Assembly: GCF_003838195.1 (NCBI RefSeq)
Contig: NZ_RCBY01000054.1
Coordinates: 1-39,030 of the forward strand
Direction of reading: 5' to 3'
From: Okeania hirsuta
GTDB lineage: Bacteria; Cyanobacteriota; Cyanobacteriia; Cyanobacteriales; Microcoleaceae
Length of the DNA stretch: 39,030 nucleotides
The notes under the pieces are model-generated. The model had not been told where the DNA came from, ran no database searches, and saw nothing but the letters and a program-made list of their open reading frames with translations. The position numbers and the translations under genes are program-made. Below, piece after piece: positions 26,462 through 34,017 of the stretch. Numbering within the stretch: position 1 is the stretch's first letter; every line of letters begins with the position of its first letter.

Positions 26462-26830
26462 CTAAATTCCTAATTTTAGTTTGAATCCTTCTTCTCGTTT
26501 ATCCCCTTCTAGGGTATTTTCTAGAGGATTTTCTGATTTAGGCAGATCTGAGTTTACAGGAATCGAGACTCCTGGTATCACTTCTACGTTTTGTTGTTGA
26601 CGACGCAGTTCATAAGGTTTAATTCCATTTGTAGGAGAGCTACTAGATTTTGGGTCATCAGTATATGTGCTGTAATTATCTTTATTAATGGATCTGCCTT
26701 CTACTGTCTTCAGAGAGTCTCCAGAAAGAGTTGTTTCTCCAATTTGAGGATTATTTGATTGTGCTCTAGTAGTAGGAGTATAAGATAGCAAGATTGCACC
26801 AATACCTAAGATAGTAATGATTGTCTTCAT
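26462..26830 (-). CDS. Small secreted protein of unknown function
   Basis: I choose ATG 26830 (MKTIITILGIGAILLSYTPTTRAQ), giving 122 residues; the frame also extends two codons to a TTG. The first 22-24 residues form a signal peptide with a likely cut after TRA or RAQ. The mature part is hydrophilic, Ser/Asn/Pro-rich, without cysteines, with segments such as IPGVSIPVNSDLPKSENPLE. No known family is recognised. It lies downstream of the HlyD-type gene on the same strand, but 650 bp away. Confidence 0.65.
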   Translation of the reverse strand: MKTIITILGIGAILLSYTPTTRAQSNNPQIGETTLSGDSLKTVEGRSINKDNYSTYTDDPKSSSSPTNGIKPYELRRQQQNVEVIPGVSIPVNSDLPKSENPLENTLEGDKREEGFKLKLGI

Positions 26831-27481
26831 TATCAATTTTCTTTTATTGTTGTGTAGGGTTTATATCCTTTATTGTACTATCTAATTATTGAAAATGCTA
26901 GGAAAACTTTTTCTAAATGTAGAAATAATACTTCAGTATAACTACTAAATTTATTTTAATTTTAATGTAAAAAAACAATCTAAGCACAAATGCTGATAGT
27001 TCTTTACAAATACTATTTTTCGTCAAAAAAAGTATATTTTTTTAGATAAATTAGTCACTTATTACTTTCTTCAGTAAAAACATTAAATTAAACTTAAAAT
27101 ATTCAACAAAAACAACTGTTGAAGTTGCAACTTTAGTGTGTACTATACCTAATGATTATTTCAGGAATCGGAGATACTAATTATAGTAAAGAGTTTAAAT
27201 TTCAATCCAGATAAAAAAATATTTGTCAAGTTACTTCTGAACTTTACTGATAAATTTTTCAAACATAAACATAAATGTAAAAAAATAGTAGGTGTTAGAG
27301 AGGTATTTTCAACAATTCTTTATGGAAAAAAGTAGGAAAAGGTGTAAAATAGTATCTTAGCAATTAATCTATAAAATTATTAGAAAAATTGATATTAATT
27401 ATACCAAATTTTTTCAGATTATTCGCTAGTAATATTTTTGACTCCTCATCCTCCTCTGCCCAACACAAAGGAAATAAAAAC
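26831..27481. other. AT-rich non-coding spacer
   Basis: Strongly AT-rich (many A and T runs) with no protein-like frame, no clear element ends and no terminator with a stem plus T-run after the HlyD gene. It may contain the promoter of the secreted-protein gene on the minus strand. Confidence 0.35.
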
Positions 27482-28561
27482 TTAAAAATCACTTAATAGC
27501 CTAATCTTTCTGAGAACAAAAGTTAACACGGTTTCTTGGGAAGAAATTATATCAGCTCGACCTTCCATTCCTGGTTGGATTAGATATTGACGACCGCTCC
27601 TAACTAAGTAAGGTTTTTCAGGTTCTATAGTCACTTCATAATAAGCTTCACGAAGTGCTTCTGAGGTGATAGCATCTGGAGAAATTGAATTGACAGTTCC
27701 TTTGAGAATACCATAGTCCGGAAAAGGATACGCTGAAATCCTCATTTGCACAGGTAGGCCGACTTTTACCCTAGCAATATCTGCTGCTGTTACTCTGCCT
27801 TTAAATACTAAAGGTGCATTACTAGGAACAATCTGAGCGATCGCTGCTCCTGACTTTACAGTTTGCCCAGGATTACGCAAAGATAGTTTAAAGATAGTAC
27901 CATCTACAGGGACTCGAATTACACTATTATCAAGTTTAATATCTACTTTTTCTAGTTCTCTGGTACCTGCAGTCAAATCTTTAATTAATTTTGTCCGCTT
28001 CACAATTAGGTCTCGTCGATCCTTAGCAAATTGTTGCGCAACTGTAGGTAAAGATTGAGATAAATCTAAAATGGCTGATTCAACAGATGCATTATCTATT
28101 TTATTGTTTGCTGTTGTACTCGATCTAGATTTCTGAAAAGTCTGAGGTTTCGCGGTAGCTAAAATTTGAACTTCTACAGCAGAAATTTGTTGATTTATCT
28201 GTTCTAGTTCTACCTCACACTGTTTTATTTTTTCCTGTAGTTGATTTTTTTGGCGATTAAGTGCAGATTCATCTATGCGTGCGATGGTCTCTCCCATCTC
28301 AACAGTTTGATTTTCACTTACTTCTACACTTTCAACTTTACCTTCTGTAAGTGCCTGAACAATTCTTACGTCTCCTGTTGGTCGAGCAATTGCTTCAGTT
28401 CTTACAGTAGGGTTGTACTTTACTACACTCATTAGAGCAATAGCGACACCAAATGTTCCTACTAAAAACATTCCTCCTATTTTGCTCCAAGGACTTAGAG
28501 GAGGGAGAAATTCATCACTTTCTAGAGGTTGTAGTTCTACATAATCAGAATTATTTAACAT
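27482..28561 (-). CDS. HlyD-family export adaptor (membrane fusion protein)
   Basis: 359 residues. A cytoplasmic N-terminus of about 26 residues is followed by one membrane helix (about 27-48, IGGMFLVGTFGVAIALMSVV). Two lipoyl half-motifs (VEVSENQTVEMGETIARID and IRVPVDGTIFKLSLRNPGQT) flank a coiled-coil hairpin (about 100-205). A beta-barrel domain completes the fold. Such adaptors join an inner-membrane ABC transporter, often one with a C39 peptidase that cuts double-glycine leaders, to export peptides or proteins. No ABC transporter gene is in the window. Three double-glycine peptide genes lie about 2.8 kb away in the opposite direction, beyond an IS66-type insertion, and are plausible cargo. 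Confidence 0.9.
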   Translation of the reverse strand: MLNNSDYVELQPLESDEFLPPLSPWSKIGGMFLVGTFGVAIALMSVVKYNPTVRTEAIARPTGDVRIVQALTEGKVESVEVSENQTVEMGETIARIDESALNRQKNQLQEKIKQCEVELEQINQQISAVEVQILATAKPQTFQKSRSSTTANNKIDNASVESAILDLSQSLPTVAQQFAKDRRDLIVKRTKLIKDLTAGTRELEKVDIKLDNSVIRVPVDGTIFKLSLRNPGQTVKSGAAIAQIVPSNAPLVFKGRVTAADIARVKVGLPVQMRISAYPFPDYGILKGTVNSISPDAITSEALREAYYEVTIEPEKPYLVRSGRQYLIQPGMEGRADIISSQETVLTFVLRKIRLLSDF

Positions 28562-29168
28562 AATTGATATTCACTTATTAAATTGAAGAAGGTGGTAGGT
28601 TTTAGGTGGTAGGTTTTAGGTGAAAAAGCTTACCGAAAAATTTGGGTAGTTACGCCTCCTCTTTTAAGAGGATAAAAAGCAGTCGATCTTCGGAGCTTCC
28701 CGTAGGGTGGGATGGCGATCTTCGGAGCGGGTCTGTAAGAACAGGTCTCTTCGCCATATCCATGAGACCAAGAGAAAAGAAAATTCCGTATTTTCGTAGC
28801 CTCCTGATTGCAGAGGTACTGAAGTCCGCAGTTCCTCCGGAGGAGGCGTGCCTGATAACTGAAATGACCGCACCACCTACATACCTAATACGCAAGGGAA
28901 GTCTAGGGATAATAGTTATTTTACTAATTTCTTACAAATTATTTAGAGAGTTGCTATATCAACTTAGAGTAATGAGCGGTAAGAGTGTTGTATACGAACC
29001 CTCTACAATATAATGTAGATAGTATTGTTTTTTGAATTTGGTATGACAAATTATTGATAACTGCTGTATTTAATTTATACTCTAATAATTTTTGCAGATT
29101 TGTTTCAACTTAATCCGGATAGAATGAAAACTTGAAGAAATTAGGATTAAAGTCAACAATTAACAATA
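28562..29168. repeat. Repeat-filled spacer upstream of the HlyD gene
   Basis: Bases 28594-28621 are a tandem GGTAGGTTTTAGGT 14-mer. Bases 28627-28673 are an inverted copy of the repeat found at 7453 and 20991. Bases about 28684-28745 carry two copies of GATCTTCGGAGC. A short dyad TCTACA...TGTAGA lies near 29003-29020. Frames seen on either strand here run through repeats and are not convincing genes. Confidence 0.45.
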
Positions 29169-29335
29169 ATATCATGTCCGGTTGAACAGTTATAAATAAA
29201 CGACGGAGTCCTCAGGAGTCAACCCACCCCTAACCCCTCCCAGGAGGGGAAGTCAGGAGTCAGGAGAAAAAAAGAGGGAAGAAGAAGGAAAAAAAGGAGA
29301 AAGTTTTTTCATCACTAATTATCCGGACATGATAT
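29169..29335. mobile_element. Element with ATATCATGTCCGG inverted ends
   Basis: ATATCATGTCCGG at the left and CCGGACATGATAT at the right are exact 13-bp inverted repeats about 165 bp apart. The interior is a GC-rich repeat (AACCCACCCCTAACCCCTCC near 29221) followed by a purine-rich tract. It is non-coding. The same family occurs near 9470-9623, 15354-15516 and 33848-33960. Confidence 0.75.
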
Positions 29336-29468
29336 AACCCGATCGTCGAAGTATACAAAACTCCGGACACTGCAGATTATTTTGGAATTATCAAGTACAA
29401 TTCGTATCCGCTCAGTAAATTGGGGTAATAAAGAGAAAAAGTAGAGCTAGTGTTGTAGAATATGACCC

Positions 29469-31154
29469 ATGACGCAAAAACTATCATCAGAGAAATTAGT
29501 GGCCACATTACTGCAATCAATTGACCCAGGTTTGATTGCAGATGAAGGAGTGCGTCAAACAGTAGAACTATTACTGAATCTGGTAGAACAACTCAACTCA
29601 AAAGTTATACAATTAGAAGAACAAAACCAAAAGCTGCGGGACGAAAACAACCGTCTCAAAGGTGAACTTGGCAAACCAGACATCAAAGCTAGCAAAAAGA
29701 GAGAATCTCAGAAAAACCACTCGTCAGAGAAAGAACGAAAAACTCCAAGAGAACATAGTAAAACCAGTAAAAAGGAGACAATAAAAGTAGACCGAGAAGA
29801 AATAGTATTCTATTCTACGGAAGAGCTACCAGCAGATGCAGAGTTTAAAGGTTACGAAGAAGTAATTGTTCAAGACATTTTACTAAAAACAGATAACGTA
29901 TTGTTTCCCAAGGAAAAATACTACTCACCTCAAAACCAAAAAACTTTTTTGGCAGAATTACCACAAGGTTACGAAGGAGAATTTGGTCCAGGAATTAAAA
30001 CCTTAATCATTAGTTTGTACTATGGGGGAAATATGACCCAAGGCAAACTGTTAGAGTTTTTAGAGGATATGGGCATCTCCATTTCAGCAGGGCATTTGTC
30101 TAATTTATTAATCAAAAACCAGGCTTTTTTTGAGAGAGAAAAAAGCGAAATCTATGAAGCAGGACTCCAAAGTAGTCCATGGCAGCACTTTGACCAAACG
30201 GGAGCCAGAGTGGGAGGAGTAAACTATACCACGAATGTAGTGTGTAACCCTCTTTATACGGTTTACTTTACCACTGCCAACAAAGATAGATTAAGTGTGC
30301 TTCAAGGTTTACTGGACGGACGAGAACTAGAGTTCCGACTCAATCCCCTGACTTTTTCACTGTTGGAGACCTTGCAATTACCAGATAAATGGAAGAAGTT
30401 TCTCGAATTGTTGCCCCAAGAAACTGTATTGAATTCCACAGAGTTTAATGAGCTACTAGATAGGTATTTACCATTATTAGGAGATCTCCAACGTAAACGT
30501 ATTTTAGAAGCAGCAGCAATCGCTTTTTACCATCACCAAACTGACTGGCCAGTCATACAAACTCTCGTAAGTGATGATGCACCTCAATTCAAGTTACTAA
30601 CAGAGAATTTGGCTTTGTGTTGGGTACATGAGGGACGACATTATAAAAAGTTAACTCCCCTAGTTGATGATCATCAAAAACTCCTAGAGCAATTCTTGGA
30701 TGATTTTTGGGATTACTATGGAGATTTACTGGCTTATAGAGATGCTCCTACACTTTCAACTGCTAACAGATTACGCTCTGAATTTTCTCGACTTTTCACT
30801 ACTGAGAGTGGTGATCAGCAGTTGGATGAACGAAAACAATTAACTGCGGCCAAAATTTGGGAATTGTTGCTGGTGTTAGACCATCCGGAATTACCATTGC
30901 ATAATAACCCGGCAGAGTTAGCTGCTAGGACGATGGTTCAACGACGCAATATCAGTTATGGAACTCAGACGGCTGAGGGGACTGCATCTTGGGATACTTT
31001 TATGTCCCTGGTTGCTACTACTCGTAAACTGGGATTGAGCTTTTTTGAATATGTACGCGATCGCATTACCCAGACTAGGAATATTCCCCCTCTGGCAACT
31101 ATTATTTACGATCGCTCTTCTGTGATTTCTTTTGGTTGGTCTTGGCAGCTATAA
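29469..31154 (+). CDS. IS66-type transposase, apparently intact
   Basis: 561 residues. The N-terminal leucine-zipper/coiled-coil (LNLVEQLNSKVIQLEEQNQK) and lysine-rich linker are typical of IS66-family TnpC proteins. Candidate catalytic residues are the Asp in QHFDQTGARV (about 242), an Asp in LVSDDAPQF (about 369) and the Glu in HNNPAELAAR (about 481). The frame has no stop or shift. The accessory genes tnpA and tnpB of IS66 are not seen, so this is a single-gene variant. Element ends were not identified with confidence. It sits between the HlyD gene and the peptide genes. Confidence 0.9.
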   Translation: MTQKLSSEKLVATLLQSIDPGLIADEGVRQTVELLLNLVEQLNSKVIQLEEQNQKLRDENNRLKGELGKPDIKASKKRESQKNHSSEKERKTPREHSKTSKKETIKVDREEIVFYSTEELPADAEFKGYEEVIVQDILLKTDNVLFPKEKYYSPQNQKTFLAELPQGYEGEFGPGIKTLIISLYYGGNMTQGKLLEFLEDMGISISAGHLSNLLIKNQAFFEREKSEIYEAGLQSSPWQHFDQTGARVGGVNYTTNVVCNPLYTVYFTTANKDRLSVLQGLLDGRELEFRLNPLTFSLLETLQLPDKWKKFLELLPQETVLNSTEFNELLDRYLPLLGDLQRKRILEAAAIAFYHHQTDWPVIQTLVSDDAPQFKLLTENLALCWVHEGRHYKKLTPLVDDHQKLLEQFLDDFWDYYGDLLAYRDAPTLSTANRLRSEFSRLFTTESGDQQLDERKQLTAAKIWELLLVLDHPELPLHNNPAELAARTMVQRRNISYGTQTAEGTASWDTFMSLVATTRKLGLSFFEYVRDRITQTRNIPPLATIIYDRSSVISFGWSWQL

Positions 31155-31241
31155 ATCATTGCCTACCCCATTATATTGAATGGATACTACAATTCCTTCA
31201 TAAATTCAAGAACTCAGCTAAAGATTACTACTATTTAATTC

Positions 31242-31358
31242 AGGACTTACGCATGAGGTACGAAGAACTAGGATTTGAGATGGCTTTCCGTTCCGGACTG
31301 CTGCGCAAACCCTGTGGATTGCTTCGGACGAAAATTAGGTTGCAGGTGCGTAAGTCCT
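31242..31358. mobile_element. 117-bp MITE with AGGACTTACGCA ends
   Basis: AGGACTTACGCA (31242-31253) and its exact inverse TGCGTAAGTCCT (31347-31358) bound the element. These ends are common among small cyanobacterial insertion elements (from memory). No clear target duplication is seen. The 76-codon frame at 31136-31366 runs through it and is not a gene. It lies 34 bp upstream of the first peptide gene and may affect its expression. Confidence 0.8.
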
Positions 31359-31392
31359 ATAATTAAAATTATTAACCATGAGGAAGTTAATT

Positions 31393-31608
31393 ATGCAAGA
31401 ACTTCAAAAAAAGCAACTTTTTACAAAACTTAATCCTAAAGAATCTACCTACATAAATGGTGGTTACAATGAAAATTATCAAAATCGCCGTAATTTTTTA
31501 GGTTTTCAACTTTGTCCTCGCAGTTATTATGGTGATAACCGCTATTATTCTGACTACCAACCTTATAATTCTAATTACTATAAAGGGAATATAAAAGGCT
31601 ACTACTAA
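31393..31608 (+). CDS. Double-glycine-leader peptide 1, Tyr-rich core
   Basis: 71 residues from ATG 31393, with GAGG 9 bp upstream; an upstream ATG at 31378 overlaps that ribosome site and is less likely. The leader MQELQKKQLFTKLNPKESTY plus INGG is exactly 24 residues and ends in Gly-Gly, the cleavage signal for C39-peptidase ABC exporters. The 47-residue core begins YNENYQNRRNFLGF and has 12 tyrosines and one cysteine (LCP). It is less arginine-rich than peptides 2 and 3. The function of the mature peptide is unknown: bacteriocin-like, structural or adhesive roles are all possible. Confidence 0.8.
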   Translation: MQELQKKQLFTKLNPKESTYINGGYNENYQNRRNFLGFQLCPRSYYGDNRYYSDYQPYNSNYYKGNIKGYY

Positions 31609-32498
31609 AGTATTTTTTGTGTTTATACTTCTATTGATTAAAGCACAATTAATTGTAATTTTATAGTAGCGATATAGTAGCGATCTAGTAGTGAAGTACT
31701 ATTATATAGTGCTGATTATTGTGCTACAAAAAAATATTTATCTCCAATACCTCCATTGCAATTTTAAATATATATAACCCTGATGGGAGATCTTATACAA
31801 ATTCCCATGGATTAATGCTATGCTTAGGTAGCACTTCAGTTATCAAGTAATTAACACAGGTTGAATAACTTTTTTGCTAATTAGTAGCTCAGTTAATGTT
31901 AATAATTATTATCTTTACTTCCCCTCCTGGGAGGGGGAGGGGCGAGGGGTGGGTTCCCTCCCTGTACAGACCTTACAGACAAGGTCTTGTAGGGGCAAAC
32001 GGCCGTTTGCTCCTACTCTCCTACCCCCGGCTCAAGAAAATGTAGAAAAGTTTTTGATAAATGGTATTAGGTATCTCTAGAAAAGAGGAATTAGGAGTAA
32101 ATAATTGATGTGTATAGTGCAATAATTGATTTGATTTTTGATTATTGGAAATGTCTATTCATGTACTTAAATATAGGGAGATAGAGAGATGGTAAATATG
32201 GGGGGGATTTTCACCTTTTTCCCCTATTCTATTTCTCGATATCCTGACTTCTGTACGTCGTCCTACCGATGGCTCCCCTACCTGAGTCCTTTGCCAAAAA
32301 TTCGTACCTTTACAAAGATACCAAATGGCCTCTATATAGCATTTTTAATATTTGCTTAGTGATTTTTGATGTGAAATCACCACAATATAAATAGTTATCC
32401 GGATTTTACCCACTTATGAAGAATACTTAAATATAATTCCTACTATATATAGGGATTATTACACATTACTAATCTCATCAAACTTGAGGAAAATCTTC
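31609..32498. repeat. Spacer with GC-rich repeats and palindromes between peptide genes
   Basis: Bases 31921-31958 are a near-exact copy of the GC-rich block at 12286. A hairpin AGACCTT-acagac-AAGGTCT lies at 31968-31987 and a 28-bp near-perfect palindrome centred on AAACGGCCGTTT at 31989-32016. Bases about 31664-31690 hold repeated TAGTAGCGAT units. No gene is seen; the frame at 31874-32080 runs through the repeats. Confidence 0.5.
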
Positions 32499-32687
32499 AT
32501 GCAAGAAACAAAAAATAATCAACTCTTTACTGAAATTTCTTCAGAAGAGTCTGCCACTATTAATGGTGGTCATGGCTATTATGGTCGTCGGTATTATAGT
32601 TATGGCTATCGTAGTTATTACCGTAGTCACCCTGTACGTTACTACTCCCGTCGTCGCTACTATGGCTATAGGTCTAACTGCTACTAA
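32499..32687 (+). CDS. Double-glycine-leader peptide 2, Tyr/Arg-rich core
   Basis: 62 residues from ATG 32499, with GAGGA 8 bp upstream; the in-frame TTG at 32484 overlaps that site. The leader MQETKNNQLFTEISSEESAT plus INGG is 24 residues. The 38-residue core (HGYYGRRYYSYGYRSYYRSH... to ...GYRSNCY) contains 14 Tyr and 9 Arg and ends in Cys-Tyr. It has no hydrophobic segment. The composition is extreme compared with ordinary class II bacteriocins. Leader identity with peptides 1 and 3 shows a common exporter. Confidence 0.85.
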   Translation: MQETKNNQLFTEISSEESATINGGHGYYGRRYYSYGYRSYYRSHPVRYYSRRRYYGYRSNCY

Positions 32688-32882
32688 TTTAAACTTATTA
32701 GTTGAATTCCAAAGCACTTTTAAAGAGCTTTTTAGCAACCTCTAAAGAATCGCTAATCAAAAAAAATTCTCCGGATTCTGGAATTCACCAAGGAAAAATA
32801 CATTAGAAATAGCAAGATAGTTAAATAAATATCGATAATTTTTAACCATCTTGTAAACACAATTAATCAAGAGGATAATCTT

Positions 32883-33086
32883 ATGCAAGAAACTCAAAAC
32901 ACTGAATTATTTTCTGAGCTTTCTACCGAAGAATCTGCCACTATTAATGGTGGTCATCATTTCGATGATTGTTACGATTATGGTCGTTTTCGACGTTATT
33001 CTCGTCGCCCTGTGAGTTATCACTACCATAGTTATCGCTATAGTCGTCCTGTACGTTACAGCTATAGACGTTACGATTGCTACTAA
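32883..33086 (+). CDS. Double-glycine-leader peptide 3, Tyr/Arg/His-rich core
   Basis: 67 residues from ATG 32883, with AAGAGG 8 bp upstream. The leader MQETQNTELFSELSTEESAT plus INGG is 24 residues. The 43-residue core starts HHFDDCYDYGRF and ends RRYDCY; it has 11 Tyr, 10 Arg, 4 His and 2 Cys. The motif RPVRY is shared in similar form with peptide 2 (HPVRY), so the two cores are paralogous. A strong terminator follows at 33142. Confidence 0.87.
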   Translation: MQETQNTELFSELSTEESATINGGHHFDDCYDYGRFRRYSRRPVSYHYHSYRYSRPVRYSYRRYDCY

Positions 33087-33141
33087 AAATTGGCTATATA
33101 ATTACAACTTTTTAAGTTGAATTTATAGTTGAATTAAATTT

Positions 33142-33170
33142 AGCACCTATAGTTTTATAGGTGCTTTTTT
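33142..33170 (+). terminator. Rho-independent terminator after peptide 3
   Basis: A 9-bp perfect stem, AGCACCTAT (33142-33150) with ATAGGTGCT (33157-33165), has a 6-nt loop and is followed by a T-run. It lies 55 bp past the stop of peptide 3 on the same strand. Confidence 0.88.
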
Positions 33171-33431
33171 ATAACAATTGAATTCTGAGTACTGGAATTT
33201 AGACTAAATAGTTGAACAGATTTTCAAAGAAAAGAGGTACAAAGTTTTATTGCTCTAGGGAACACCGGATCTGGGAACAGGCAACAGGAAATACAGGAAT
33301 AAATAGTCTTATAACTGTACCTCACTATCTTTAAAAGTGCTGTAAGCTGCTTGGCAACTGCTATACCTACTTCCCCTCTTGATTGCGAATATCGCACATT
33401 TCATTTTCTCAAGCATCAACCAAAATTATCA

Positions 33432-33841
33432 GGTGTGTGGAGGGAAAATATCTACTATCGCAATAGTCATTTACCAAAATTATCAGGTGTGTGGAGGAAA
33501 AATATCTACTTCCTCTCTTTGTTGCGAATGTCGCAATAGTCATTTCATTTCGTTAAGCACCATTGATCAGGTGTGTGGAGAGAAAATATCTACTTCCCCT
33601 CTCTGTTGCGAATGTCGCAATAGTCATTTCATTTTATCAAGCACCATTGATCAGGTGTGTGGAGGAAAAATATCTACTTCCCCTTTCTGTTGCGGATGTC
33701 GCAATAGTCATTTCATTTTATCAAGCACCATTGATCAGGTGTGTGGAGGAAAAATATCTACTTCCCCTTTCTGTTGCGGATGTCGCAATAGTCATTTCAT
33801 TTTATCAAGCACCATTGATCAGGTGTGTGGAGGGGACATGA
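33432..33841. repeat. Tandem array of 84-bp units
   Basis: Units begin GGTGTGTGGAGG at 33432 (a shortened 54-bp unit), 33486, 33570, 33654, 33738 and 33822 (partial). The period is exactly 84 bp for the full units, which differ at only a few bases. Most units contain a dyad TTGCGA-ATG-TCGCAA or a one-base variant. Because 84 is a multiple of 3, several frames stay open; the longest (33379-33846, 155 codons) encodes a 28-residue cysteine-rich repeat (VCGGKISTSPFCCGCRNSHF). Whether it is translated is unclear: no ribosome site precedes its ATG. Confidence 0.85.
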
Positions 33842-33847
33842 TGTAAT

Positions 33848-33960
33848 ATCATTTCCGCTTGAATACTTATTCTTTGGTAGAAGGAAGACAGAAGGCAGAA
33901 GATTTTCTTCCCATTGTGATGTAATTTTATACACAAACGATGCTACCGGACATGATATAA
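33848..33960. mobile_element. Diverged ATATCATGTCCGG-family element
   Basis: The left end reads ATATCATTTCCGCTTGAATA and the right end GATGCTACCGGACATGATAT, an imperfect inverted pair about 113 bp apart. The interior has a purine tract (GAAGGAAGACAGAAGGCAGA). It lies between the 84-bp array and glgP. An inverted pair GATATAACAAACC (33954-33966) and GGTTTGTTATATC (33994-34006) follows glgP on its strand but has no T-run. Confidence 0.5.
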
Positions 33961-34017
33961 CAAACCCATACTGACACTTATGTTTTCAATCTAGGTTTGT
34001 TATATCTATTGAAGACG

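Noticed and set aside
28642-29013. Frames on both strands in the HlyD upstream spacer
   Set aside because: Several overlapping frames run through GC-richer repeats (duplicated GATCTTCGGAGC); none has family-like composition or a ribosome site.
31136-31366. 76-codon frame after the IS66-type transposase
   Set aside because: It overlaps the transposase end and runs through a MITE (31242-31358).
31874-32080. 68-codon frame
   Set aside because: It is made almost wholly of GC-rich dispersed repeats and a palindrome.
33432-33841. CRISPR array
   Set aside because: The whole 84-bp unit repeats without unique spacers, and no cas gene is present.
33954-34006. Terminator for glgP
   Set aside because: A 13-bp inverted repeat is present after glgP, but the loop is 27 nt and no T-run follows on that strand.
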